This document shows, piece by piece, positions 25,328-33,856 of a stretch of 64,000 bases of DNA. Positions within the stretch are counted from its first letter, which is position 1. Each line of letters begins with the position of its first letter. The stretch comes from Solimonas sp041659605 (GTDB lineage: Bacteria > Pseudomonadota > Gammaproteobacteria > Nevskiales > Nevskiaceae): assembly GCA_041659605.1 (NCBI GenBank), contig JBAZXW010000002.1:1-64000 (forward strand). Direction: 5' to 3'. The translations under genes and the position numbers were made by a program. Below the pieces are notes generated by a model that saw only the letters and a list, made by a program, of their open reading frames with translations, made no database searches and was not told the DNA's origin.

Positions 25328-26407
25328 ATGGCAACTACCAAGGAATACGGCCTCGGCGAATTCACTTTCCCGCGCGGCTGGTTCATGGTCGCCGAGTCGG
25401 CCAAGGTGACCGACAAGCCGATGGGCGTGAAGTTCTTCGGCCAGGAATTCGCGCTCTACCGCGGCAAGCAGAGTGGCAAGGTCGTGCTGCTCGACGCCTA
25501 CTGCCCGCACATGGGCACCCACCTCGCGCGCAACAGCACGTCCTATGTCGCGCAGGACGGCCCGGTCGAGGGCGACTCGATCCGCTGCCCCTACCACGCC
25601 TGGCGCTTCGGTCCGGACGGCAAGTGCAACCACATCCCGTACAGCTCCGGTCCGATTCCGCCGGCGGCCAAGGTGCGTGCGTGGAAGGTGCAGGAAACGC
25701 TGGGCGCGGTGTTCGTCTGGCACGACCAGGAAGGCGGCGAGCCCGACTACGAGCTGCCCGAGATTCCGGAGTGGAACGATCCGGCCTGGGTGATCGGCAG
25801 TTATGACGACCTGGGCACGGTCAACGTGCACCCGCAGGAAATCATCGACAACATCACCGACGTCGCCCACTTCGACCCGGTGCACGGCTCACGCACCAAG
25901 TTCTTCGAGAACGAGTTCCGCGGCCACACCGTGGTCCAGCGCATGGGCGGCGGCCATCGCACGCTGATCGCCGAAGGCGGTCCGATGCTGATCACGACGG
26001 CGACCTACACCGGCCCCAGCCTGCTGCTGACGCGCATGAGTGGCCTCTACGACTCGTGGATCCTCATCGCGCACACGCCGGTCGAGGATGGTGTCAGCTA
26101 TGTCTGGCACAACCTGCTGGTGAAGTCGGCGACCAATGCCAAGGCCACCGACGAGGATCGCGCTGCGGGTCGCATGTACCAGGACGCCGCGCTGGCCGCG
26201 TTCGCGCAGGACTTCGAGGTGTGGAAGCACAAGCGCCCGAACTTCAAGGGCCTCTACGTGCAGGGCGATGGCCCGTTCCTCAAGCAGCGCGCCTGGTACA
26301 AGCAGTTCTACAGCCCGCGCGCGCAACGCGACGAGATCCACAAGAGCGTGGACGGCATTTATCACGCGAAGGGCTTCGAAGGCGCGCCGCAGAACAAGGC
26401 GGCGTGA
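25328..26407 (+). CDS. Rieske non-haem iron oxygenase, KshA-like
   Basis: A 359-residue oxygenase component. The Rieske 2Fe-2S ligands are Cys59 and His61 (CPHMGTH) and Cys87 and His90 (CPYHAW). The mononuclear iron site is visible in QEIIDNITDVAHFDPVHG, with Asn175, Asp178, His181 and His186. This arrangement matches 3-ketosteroid 9-alpha-hydroxylase (KshA) and the sterol-acting Neverland/DAF-36 relatives better than aromatic-ring dioxygenases. The start is ATG 25328. It needs a reductase (KshB), which is absent from the window. It is the only gene in its unit. The exact position hydroxylated cannot be deduced. Confidence 0.88.
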   Translation: MATTKEYGLGEFTFPRGWFMVAESAKVTDKPMGVKFFGQEFALYRGKQSGKVVLLDAYCPHMGTHLARNSTSYVAQDGPVEGDSIRCPYHAWRFGPDGKCNHIPYSSGPIPPAAKVRAWKVQETLGAVFVWHDQEGGEPDYELPEIPEWNDPAWVIGSYDDLGTVNVHPQEIIDNITDVAHFDPVHGSRTKFFENEFRGHTVVQRMGGGHRTLIAEGGPMLITTATYTGPSLLLTRMSGLYDSWILIAHTPVEDGVSYVWHNLLVKSATNAKATDEDRAAGRMYQDAALAAFAQDFEVWKHKRPNFKGLYVQGDGPFLKQRAWYKQFYSPRAQRDEIHKSVDGIYHAKGFEGAPQNKAA

Positions 26408-26414
26408 CATCACC

Positions 26415-26491
26415 TGTAGGAGCGGCCCATGGCCGCGATTCTTTTTCGTGCGGCGTCCACACCGCAATCGCGGCCATGGGCCGCTCCTACA
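26415..26491. repeat. Perfect GTAGGAGCGGCC palindromic repeat
   Basis: The two 26-base arms, 26415-26440 and 26466-26491, are exact reverse complements, each containing GGAGCGGCCCATGGCCGCGA, around a 25-base T-rich loop. It sits seven bases after the Rieske oxygenase stop and before the convergent SDR stop, so it probably ends transcription from both sides. A degenerate copy is at 11415-11485. Confidence 0.85.
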
Positions 26492-26510
26492 GGATTGCGC
26501 GCGGCAGCGA

Positions 26511-27362
26511 TCAGTTGCGCGCGATGTCACGATCCAGCGTCAGCGCATCGCCCAGTACAGTGACGCCGTCGAGCGCGTGCAGCTTCGCTTGCGCTCGCTG
26601 CAACACCTCGCGGCTCACCGCGATCCAGCCGCTGCTGTCGCCTGCGATCAGGCGATAGCTCGCCTCCGCCATCATCTCGACCGGCTCGATCCAGTCCGGG
26701 TGCGTGGACGCCATCGCCTGCGCAACCTGCGCCGCGCCATCGGTATGCGCGATCTTGTACGGCATCACCGCGTTGACGTGCACGCCGCTGTCGTGCAGCT
26801 CGGCAGCGAGAGCGAGCGTGTAGCGCTCCAGCGCCGCCTTGGCGCAGCCGTATAGCGCCAGCGCGTGGATCATCTTCGCTGGGCCCGGATACGGAATCGG
26901 CGGCTGGCGCGCCATCTCGCTGCTGAGGTTGAGGATGCGGCCCCAGCGCCGCTCGCGCATTGCCGGCAAGACCTGCTGGATCAGGTCGATCGGCGCCTGC
27001 AGATTGACTTCGAACATCGCCGCGCGCGCCGCGCGGTCGATCCGGCTCGGCGGCGCATAGGCGCTGATCGCCGCGGCGTTGTTGACCAGGATGTCGATCG
27101 GCCCGAAGCATTCAGCCGCACGCGACACTAGAGGTTCGCGGGCACCGGCATCGGCGAGATCGGCGGCGAGCCACGCGGCACGCCCGCCGGCTTTCTCGAT
27201 CCGCGCGCAGGTCTCGCGCAAACCCGGCTCCGAGCGCGGCGACGCCGTCACGACGACCGCCGCGCCGTGCGCCGCCAGGCGCTGCGCGATCGCGCGGCCG
27301 ATGCCGCGGCTGGCGCCAGTAACCAGGGCCGTGTGTCCCGCAAGCGTCTGTGCTGCCGTCAC
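26511..27362 (-). CDS. Short-chain dehydrogenase/reductase
   Basis: A 283-residue SDR from GTG 27362, chosen because GGAGG lies seven bases upstream. TGASRGIGRA, NNAAAISAY, NLSSEMA and the YGCAKAAL YxxxK motif are intact. The region between NLSS and the catalytic Tyr is longer than usual, and the C-terminus runs beyond the typical 250 residues with an amphipathic segment. It converges with the KshA-like oxygenase across the palindromic repeat. The substrate is unknown. Confidence 0.88.
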   Translation of the reverse strand: MTAAQTLAGHTALVTGASRGIGRAIAQRLAAHGAAVVVTASPRSEPGLRETCARIEKAGGRAAWLAADLADAGAREPLVSRAAECFGPIDILVNNAAAISAYAPPSRIDRAARAAMFEVNLQAPIDLIQQVLPAMRERRWGRILNLSSEMARQPPIPYPGPAKMIHALALYGCAKAALERYTLALAAELHDSGVHVNAVMPYKIAHTDGAAQVAQAMASTHPDWIEPVEMMAEASYRLIAGDSSGWIAVSREVLQRAQAKLHALDGVTVLGDALTLDRDIARN

Positions 27363-27473
27363 TGTCCGCCTCCGCATGTTCCGACACAGGCTCCCCGATT
27401 CCCTCGCGGCGCGGCTCATCCGTTTGCGCGATGGCGCGCGCCCGTCGCGCGACTAAAAGTGATCACAGAATTA

Positions 27474-27504
27474 CTCCCTCGCCCCACGTCAGTGGGGAGA
27501 GGGA
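27474..27504. repeat. CTCCCTC/GAGGGA palindrome
   Basis: Hairpin CTCCCTCGCCCCAC-gtca-GTGGGGAGAGGG, a degenerate member of the CCCTCTCCC family, 20 bases before the TonB receptor start, so it would lie in that gene's leader. Confidence 0.6.
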
Positions 27505-27524
27505 CTTTCGTCACGGGGGAGGCA

Positions 27525-30077
27525 ATGATGAGGATCAAAACGATCCCGTTGGTACTGCTGCTGGGCTGGACCTGTCTGGAAAGCGCTCGCGCGCAGGACG
27601 CCGCCGACGAATCGGCAGCTACGGACACCATCGCCGTCGAATCGCCGCCCGCCGAGGCCGAGCCGGCGCCCGTTGAAGTCCGGGATGGTCCGGCGACACT
27701 GGAAGAAATCGTCGTCACCGCCGAGCGCCGCGTCGCCACCGTCCAGGACACGCCGATCTCGATCGAGGCCTTCAACGCCGAGACCATCGAGCTGCGCGGT
27801 ATCAAGGGCGTGCACGATCTGAGCGCGCAGGTGCCGGCGCTGACGATCGAGCCGTTCCCGACGCATAACGCGACGCTGCGCATCTTCATCCGCGGCGTCG
27901 GCATCTACGACGCGCAGCTGACGCAGGATCCGGCCGTCGGCGTGTATATCGACGGCGTCTACATCGCGCGCTCGGTGGGCCTGGCGCTCGATCTCGCCGA
28001 TCTCGACCGCATCGAAGTACTGCGCGGGCCGCAGGGCACGCTGTATGGCCGCAACACCACCGGCGGCGCGATCAACCTGATCACCAAGCGCCCCGATGCG
28101 GGCGCATTCTCGATGTCCGCGCAGACCGGCGGCGCCAGCCGCGAGAACTACCTGGCGAAGGCCTCGTTCAATGTGCCGGTCACGGACGATCTGGCTTTCG
28201 GCCTGTCCCTGCTCGGCAACCGGCGCGACGGCTTCGTCGAGAACACCGGACCCGGCGAGGATTTCGGCGACCGCTCCGAGCTCGCCGGCCGCCTGTCCGC
28301 GCGCTGGCTGCCGGCGTCGTGGCTGACCGCGGACTACAGCTATGACCACACCGACATGCGCTACGCGAACACGCTGTTCCAGTCGGTGCTGCTGCCCAGC
28401 ACCAACAAGGGACAGGCCGAGCTGTTCAAGCCCTACGCGGTGTCGCAGACCGTGTACTCGGACGAGCGCCTGCGTCGCCTCGCCACCGGTGCGCCGATGG
28501 AGGAATCCGGCACGAAGATCGACGGCCACGCATTGACGCTGACGGCGCCGCTCGGAGATTTCGAATTGAAGTACATCGGCGCCTGGCGCGAGCTGCGCGA
28601 CGAGGAGTACGCAGACCTGGGCGGCGGCGCGGGCTCAACGACGTATCGCCTCGACAGCAACGCCTACGACGGCCCGGCCGCGACCGTCGCCAACGGCGGT
28701 CCGACGCCGCTGGTGATTCCGACGGTGACGCAAGAGCAGACGTCCCACGAGCTGCAGTTCAGCGGCAAGCTGTTCGACGAGACCGTCGACTTCATTCTCG
28801 GCGGCTACGCCTTCGAGGAAAGCGGGCGCGAGGACCGTCACCGGCTCAATCACCAGCTCAGCACCGCGATCTCACCCGACCAGCTCGACGAGGCATCGGC
28901 CTCGCTGCCGGAGCTCGACCCGATCCTCGGCTCGCTGGGCATCGTCGACCTGAGCCAGATCGACCAGCTGCGGCTGGTCAGCTTCGTCGACCTCGACTGG
29001 ACCATCGACAACCGCGCGACCGCGCTGTTCGGCCAGGCGACGTGGACGCCGCCGTTCGAGTGGCTGCAGGACCGTCTGCACCTGACCGCGGGCTATCGCC
29101 GTTCCAGCGACGAGCGCGCGGCGGTGAAGTTCCGCCAGAGCGACACCTACGTCGAAGTGCAGGCCAACGGCCAGGGCACGGCGCGGCTGCTGTCGGAAGC
29201 CGAGCGCTTCGACAACGTGCGCGCGAGCCGCGAGTTCAGCGACGACTCCTGGTCCTTCGTCGCCGCCTTCGAGGCGACGCCCGCAATCAACGTCTACGCG
29301 AAATCCGTCGAGGCCTACAAGAGCGGCGGCTTCAACGTGCGCGATCCCAACGTCTCCGGCGCCACCGCCGATCCCGCCTACGGCATCGGCTTCACCGACG
29401 GCTTTGCGCCCGAGTATGTGCAGTCCTACGAAGCAGGCATCAAGAGCGAGTGGTTCGGGCGCCGCCTGCGCGTCAACGCCGACGTGTTCCGCAGCGACTA
29501 CACCGACATGCAGATCAACTTCCTGATCCCCGGCACGATCTCCGACACCAAGACGATCAATGCCGGCAAGGCGCTGATGCGCGGCTTCGAAATCGACGCG
29601 ACCGCGCTGCTGCATGCGGATCTGCGCTTGACCGCCGACTACGCCTACCTCGACGCCGAGGTGCTCGAAGTCATCGACCCCGCCGGCAACAACGTCGCCG
29701 ACCTCTACCCGTTCACCTCGGCGCCGCGCCACTCCGGCGTCGTCGCGCTCGACTGGACGCTGCTGCGCCGCGACTGGGGCGAGCTGCGCGCCTACGGCTC
29801 CTACAACTACATTGCCGAACGCGGAGGCAACGTCATCACCGAGGAGCGCCGCGGCCTGACCTCGATTCCCGCCTACGGCCTGTGGAACGCGCGCCTGTCC
29901 GCCGGCGGCATCCACATCGGCCCCGAGGGCACGCTCGACATCGCACTGTGGGGCCGCAACCTCGCCGACGAGAAATATCCGCTGATGGCGATCGACAACC
30001 TGCCGCAGGCTGACCGCGCGGTGGTCTGGGGCGAGCCGCGCAGCCTGGGGCTGGAGCTGATCTACCGCTATCGCTGA
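27525..30077 (+). CDS. TonB-dependent outer-membrane receptor
   Basis: An 850-residue receptor starting at ATG 27525 behind GGGGGAGG. Signal peptide 1-24 ends ARAQ. After an acidic Ala/Glu-rich spacer comes EEIVVTAERRVATVQDTPIS, the plug opening used by sphingomonad-type receptors. IEVLRGPQGTLYGRNTTGGAINL is the plug signature. Barrel strands follow to a C-terminal GLELIYRYR ending in an aromatic/basic pair, as BamA substrates usually do. It imports a substrate using ExbBD-TonB, which is not encoded here. Its stop overlaps the convergent acyl-CoA ligase stop by ten bases. No FecR/sigma partner is present. Confidence 0.92.
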   Translation: MMRIKTIPLVLLLGWTCLESARAQDAADESAATDTIAVESPPAEAEPAPVEVRDGPATLEEIVVTAERRVATVQDTPISIEAFNAETIELRGIKGVHDLSAQVPALTIEPFPTHNATLRIFIRGVGIYDAQLTQDPAVGVYIDGVYIARSVGLALDLADLDRIEVLRGPQGTLYGRNTTGGAINLITKRPDAGAFSMSAQTGGASRENYLAKASFNVPVTDDLAFGLSLLGNRRDGFVENTGPGEDFGDRSELAGRLSARWLPASWLTADYSYDHTDMRYANTLFQSVLLPSTNKGQAELFKPYAVSQTVYSDERLRRLATGAPMEESGTKIDGHALTLTAPLGDFELKYIGAWRELRDEEYADLGGGAGSTTYRLDSNAYDGPAATVANGGPTPLVIPTVTQEQTSHELQFSGKLFDETVDFILGGYAFEESGREDRHRLNHQLSTAISPDQLDEASASLPELDPILGSLGIVDLSQIDQLRLVSFVDLDWTIDNRATALFGQATWTPPFEWLQDRLHLTAGYRRSSDERAAVKFRQSDTYVEVQANGQGTARLLSEAERFDNVRASREFSDDSWSFVAAFEATPAINVYAKSVEAYKSGGFNVRDPNVSGATADPAYGIGFTDGFAPEYVQSYEAGIKSEWFGRRLRVNADVFRSDYTDMQINFLIPGTISDTKTINAGKALMRGFEIDATALLHADLRLTADYAYLDAEVLEVIDPAGNNVADLYPFTSAPRHSGVVALDWTLLRRDWGELRAYGSYNYIAERGGNVITEERRGLTSIPAYGLWNARLSAGGIHIGPEGTLDIALWGRNLADEKYPLMAIDNLPQADRAVVWGEPRSLGLELIYRYR

Positions 30078-31708
30078 CTGCCGGCTGCAGGCGTGTCCGC
30101 GTTCCAGTCCCAGTGTGAAAAGCGTTCGCGCAGCTTGAGCTTCTGGAATTTCCCGGTCGAGGTCTTCGGCACCTCGTCGATGAACGCATACGCCTCCGGC
30201 AGCCACCACTTGGCGAATTTCTTCGCGAGGTGGGCGCTCAGTTCCTCGGGCGTTGCGCGGGCGCCCGGCTTGAGCACGACGCAGGCAAGCGGACGTTCCA
30301 TCCACTTCTCGTGGGGCACTGCGATCACCGCGGCCTCCGCGACGGCGGCGTGCGCCATCAGCTCGTTTTCCAGCTCGACCGAGCTGATCCATTCGCCGCC
30401 GGACTTGATCAGATCCTTGGTGCGATCGGTGATGTGAATGTAGCCGTCCGGCGTCATCGTCGCGACGTCGCCGGTGCGCATCCAGCCGTCCTCGGTGAAA
30501 CTGCCGGCGGCATCCGGGCGCAGGTAGTAGGAGCCCGTGATCCAGGGCCCGCGTACCTGCAGCTCGCCGGTGGATGCGCCGTCCCAGGGCTGCGGCCCGG
30601 CGTCGCCGATGACGCGAACGTCGACCAGCGGCACCGGCAGGCCGGCCTGCGCGCGGTGCCAGTGGCGCGCCTCGTCGCCGCGCGCGTCGATCTCCGGCCG
30701 GACCTGGGCGATGCTGCAGATCGGCGAGGTCTCGGTCATGCCCCAGGCGGCGATGATCTGCAGATCGTGCTTCTCGAAAGCGCGCACCATCGACGGCGGC
30801 GTCGCCGAGCCGCCGACGATCATGCGCATGCCGGGCCTGAGCTTCCAGCGTCCCGGATGGCGATCGAGTTCTTCGAGGATGCGCATCCAGATCGTCGGCA
30901 CGCCGGCAGTAAAGGTCGTGCCGGTCTCGGCGAAGAGATCGAGCAGGCTCTCGGCGTCGAGGTGCGGACCGGGCAGCGCCTGGCGCGCACCGACCATCGT
31001 CGCCGAATAGGGCATGCCCCAGGCCATCGCATGGAACATCGGCACGACCGGCACGACGCAGTCGCGCACCGACAGGTTGCAGGCATCGGGCAGCGACGAA
31101 CCCATCGCGTGCAGCACTGAGGTCTTGTGGCCGTAGAGCACGCCCTTGGGCCTGCCGGTCGTCCCCGAGGTGTAGCACATGCCGGCGGCCCACTCCTCGC
31201 GAATGCGCGGCAGCTCGACGACGTCCGGCGCCGATGCGAGGAACTGCTCGTAGTCCTCGTGGGGGTGCGCGTCACCGCCGTAGTTGAAGACGATCACGCG
31301 CTCGAAGCGGGCCTTGTCCTTGAACTGCTCGAACAGCGGCAGCAGGATGTCGTCGACGATCAGGAAACGATCCTGCGCGTGGTCGGCGATGTAACCGATC
31401 TCGTCGGCGTGCAGGCGCAGGTTGAGCGTGTGCAGCACGGCGCCGGACGCCGGGATACCGAAGTAGCACTCCAGGTGCGCGTAGTGGTTCCACATCAGCG
31501 TCGCGACGCGGTCGCCGGGCTTGATGCCGGCGGCGACCAGTGCGCGCGCAAGCCGCTTCGCGCGGACGTACATCTCGCTGTTGGTGCAGCGATGCAGCGA
31601 GCGGTCCGGCTTGCGCGAGACGATCTCGACGTCCTTGAACACGGTCCCCGCCCGTTCCAGCAGGAGATCGAGCGTCAGTGGGATGTCCATCATCGTGGCG
31701 TGCAGCAT
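30068..31708 (-). CDS. AMP-forming acyl-CoA ligase
   Basis: A 546-residue adenylate-forming enzyme. The P-loop motif MCYTSGTTGRPKG spans about 177-189; AAWGMTETSP is the A5 motif; WMRTGDVATM with the DRTKDLIKSGGEWIS hinge and the catalytic Lys near 520 in KTSTGKFQK complete the set. It belongs to the medium/long-chain group (VPMFHAMAWGMPY), which activates fatty or alicyclic carboxylic acids to CoA thioesters. It is the last gene of the leftward locus, three bases after the esterase stop, and would activate acids released by the two hydrolases upstream. Confidence 0.92.
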   Translation of the reverse strand: MLHATMMDIPLTLDLLLERAGTVFKDVEIVSRKPDRSLHRCTNSEMYVRAKRLARALVAAGIKPGDRVATLMWNHYAHLECYFGIPASGAVLHTLNLRLHADEIGYIADHAQDRFLIVDDILLPLFEQFKDKARFERVIVFNYGGDAHPHEDYEQFLASAPDVVELPRIREEWAAGMCYTSGTTGRPKGVLYGHKTSVLHAMGSSLPDACNLSVRDCVVPVVPMFHAMAWGMPYSATMVGARQALPGPHLDAESLLDLFAETGTTFTAGVPTIWMRILEELDRHPGRWKLRPGMRMIVGGSATPPSMVRAFEKHDLQIIAAWGMTETSPICSIAQVRPEIDARGDEARHWHRAQAGLPVPLVDVRVIGDAGPQPWDGASTGELQVRGPWITGSYYLRPDAAGSFTEDGWMRTGDVATMTPDGYIHITDRTKDLIKSGGEWISSVELENELMAHAAVAEAAVIAVPHEKWMERPLACVVLKPGARATPEELSAHLAKKFAKWWLPEAYAFIDEVPKTSTGKFQKLKLRERFSHWDWNADTPAAGSQR

Positions 31709-31711
31709 TTC

Positions 31712-32767
31712 TCAAGACTCCGTCTGCAGGCACCCGGCAGCTTGCTCGGGCAGCGGGTGGGTGAGGAAGAACTCGACGGCGACGCCGGTCACGTCGGGAC
31801 CGAGCGGATCGGTGAACAGCATGTCGCGCGGCGAGCCGTCCGACTGCCCATTGGACCACTGGTGCCCCATGCCGTGAATCAGCCAGCGCTGCGCCAGCAC
31901 GCAGCCGGCGGCGTCCCCGGAATCGGTGTACTCGTCGACATCGTAGCTGCGGCCATCGGGCTTCGTTCCGGACCAGGTTGCGGCCGGCTCACGCGCGATG
32001 CTGCCGTTGTTCTCGCCGTCGTCGGCCCAGTCGTCGCTGGCGAGAAACTGCTGCACGACCAGCTCGGCGTTCGGATACGGCACCAGTGGATCCTGGTCGC
32101 CCTGGATCACCAGCACCGGCACGACGCGCGCACGCTCGCCCATCGCCTGGTAGGCAAACTCGCCCGACACTTCGGCGGGCAGCGCGCCCAGGCCCCCGGT
32201 GCAGCTCGTGCCCATGTACTCGCAGCCGGCGTAGACCATCGCCGCCGCGTACAGGTCCGGATAGGTCACGGCCATGACGTCGGCCATTGCACCGCCCGCG
32301 GAAATTCCGCCGACATAGACGCGCCGCGCATCGACGTTCCACTGCGCCATCACCGCGCGCGTAATGCCGGCGATCAGCGAGGGCTCGCCGGCGTCGCGCG
32401 CCTGATGCTCGGGTTGGAACCAGTTCCAGCAGCCGCTGCCGTTGGCGTTGGTGTCCTGCTCGGGGTAGGCGATGAGCAGGTCGCGCGCAACCGCCACCTC
32501 GTTGAGCCGCGACCATCGCGCCTCCTCGTCCGCATCGCCGCCGCAGCCGTGCAGCTCCACAATCAGCGGCCACGCGCGCGCGCCGTCGTACGCGCCGGGC
32601 ACGAACAGCTTGTACGTGCGCGTGCCGGCTGCGTCCGTGTAGCTGTAACGCTCAAAGCTCTCGGCGCCCGCGCCGCCCGCCGGCGCATCGCCCCCGGGAT
32701 CGCTGATCCCGCAGGCGATCAGCAGCGTGGCGAGAACGGCCGTGAGCGAAGTAAAGGGCCGTGCCAT
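31712..32767 (-). CDS. PHB depolymerase/feruloyl esterase-like lipoprotein
   Basis: A 351-residue esterase from ATG 32767, with AGGAG six bases upstream and a one-base overlap with the preceding stop. Lipobox LLIACG near residue 17. The core resembles the LpqC/PHB-depolymerase esterase family: PLIVELHGCGGDADEEA (oxyanion region), YPEQDTNANGSGCWNWF, the nucleophile Ser in VGGISAGGAMA, Asp in QGDQDPLVPY and His in LIHGMGHQW. It is likely bound to the outer membrane or faces the periplasm. It would cleave a polyester or aromatic/fatty ester before import or activation of the products. Confidence 0.85.
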   Translation of the reverse strand: MARPFTSLTAVLATLLIACGISDPGGDAPAGGAGAESFERYSYTDAAGTRTYKLFVPGAYDGARAWPLIVELHGCGGDADEEARWSRLNEVAVARDLLIAYPEQDTNANGSGCWNWFQPEHQARDAGEPSLIAGITRAVMAQWNVDARRVYVGGISAGGAMADVMAVTYPDLYAAAMVYAGCEYMGTSCTGGLGALPAEVSGEFAYQAMGERARVVPVLVIQGDQDPLVPYPNAELVVQQFLASDDWADDGENNGSIAREPAATWSGTKPDGRSYDVDEYTDSGDAAGCVLAQRWLIHGMGHQWSNGQSDGSPRDMLFTDPLGPDVTGVAVEFFLTHPLPEQAAGCLQTES

Positions 32768-33855
32768 CACGCTCTCCTGCCTCTGGCAGCGCGCAACTCA
32801 TCCGCGCTGCGCAACAACGCCAGTACGGCCAGCAGCGCGATGGACAGCGGCGGCAGCGCACCACCTCCTGCCGGCGTGGGGACGAAGTCCTGCTGCGCGT
32901 AGTCGCGCAGCGCCGGTTCCGCGTCGACCTTGTTGTCGGCCATGGCCTGGCGCTCGCCGGCGAGCGCGTACAGCTCCGCCGTTCGCTGCCAGCCGGTCAC
33001 CGGATCCACCAAAGGCATAGCGGCCTCCGCACAGACCATGGCATCGATACGCGCCGGATCGGCGGGACCATCGTGGCTCAGCGCGTCGACCACCAGCGCA
33101 TAGACCACGGCGTCGAAGGCGGCCTGGATGTGATCGACGACGTGACCGGCGCAGACGTCCTGAACCGCGATGTTGGCCGCGCCTTCCAGCGCCGCGGTCG
33201 CTTCCGGCAGCGACGGCTGGATGACCCAGTCGGTGTGGCTGTAGATGCTCGTGTACGCGATTTCGCCGGGCGTCTCATCGCCGTCGTTGAGCGCGGCGAG
33301 GAGTTGCGAGCCCTGCGACTGCTGCCACAGCGCCGGCAGGCACGGCGCATTGCAGCTCAGGTCGGCGAAGGCTGCGCCATGGTTCGGCGCCGAGAGCATG
33401 ATCAGGTCCTCGACCGCCGCACCGACGTCCGGCCACCAGCGAATCGCCCAGCGCGGCTCGATGCCGCCCTGGCTGTGGCCGAACACGGCGATGCGGCGTC
33501 CGGTGGCGGCATGCAAGCGTCGGATCGCGTGCACCGCGTATTCGCTCGATTCCTGGACGTCGCCGAACGCATACCCGGGGAACTGCACCGTGCACACGGC
33601 GTAGCCGAGCGCGGGCAGTGCCAGCGCGTAGTTCCAGCCCCAGTGCTCTTCGGCCGTCAGAGACGTGCCATGCACCAGCAGCACCCCCCGGTCGCCCGCT
33701 CGCGGCGGCGCGATGCACTGGAATGCAGCGTCCAGATCCGCGGTCGGCACCGTCAGCGGCGGGCCCTCGACTCCCGCTGGGGCTCCCGCTGGGGCCCACG
33801 CCGGCAGACACAGGCCGGCCGCCAGCGCCGTAACCCAGGCGCCGCGCAGATTCAC
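32767..33855 (-). CDS. Exported alpha/beta hydrolase with GlyGly-CTERM-like tail
   Basis: A 362-residue protein started at GTG 33855, one base after the TonB receptor stop; upstream in-frame codons belong to that receptor's DNA. Signal peptide about 1-24. LLVHGTSLTAEEHWGWNY gives the oxyanion hole, VFGHSQGGIEPRW the nucleophile Ser, and HVVDHIQAAFD a possible His. It resembles lipase class 2-type secreted lipases. The C-terminus, PTPAGGGALPPLSIALLA followed by VLALLR and a basic end, has the GlyGly-CTERM layout. It overlaps the downstream esterase start, so translation is coupled. It presumably hydrolyses an ester outside the cell or in the periplasm. Confidence 0.82.
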   Translation of the reverse strand: MNLRGAWVTALAAGLCLPAWAPAGAPAGVEGPPLTVPTADLDAAFQCIAPPRAGDRGVLLVHGTSLTAEEHWGWNYALALPALGYAVCTVQFPGYAFGDVQESSEYAVHAIRRLHAATGRRIAVFGHSQGGIEPRWAIRWWPDVGAAVEDLIMLSAPNHGAAFADLSCNAPCLPALWQQSQGSQLLAALNDGDETPGEIAYTSIYSHTDWVIQPSLPEATAALEGAANIAVQDVCAGHVVDHIQAAFDAVVYALVVDALSHDGPADPARIDAMVCAEAAMPLVDPVTGWQRTAELYALAGERQAMADNKVDAEPALRDYAQQDFVPTPAGGGALPPLSIALLAVLALLRSADELRAARGRRA

Positions 33856-33856
33856 G

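Noticed and set aside
31712..32767. Naming the esterase a true PHB depolymerase
   Set aside because: It lacks a substrate-binding domain and no PHB genes are nearby; the LpqC/feruloyl-esterase-like family is as close.
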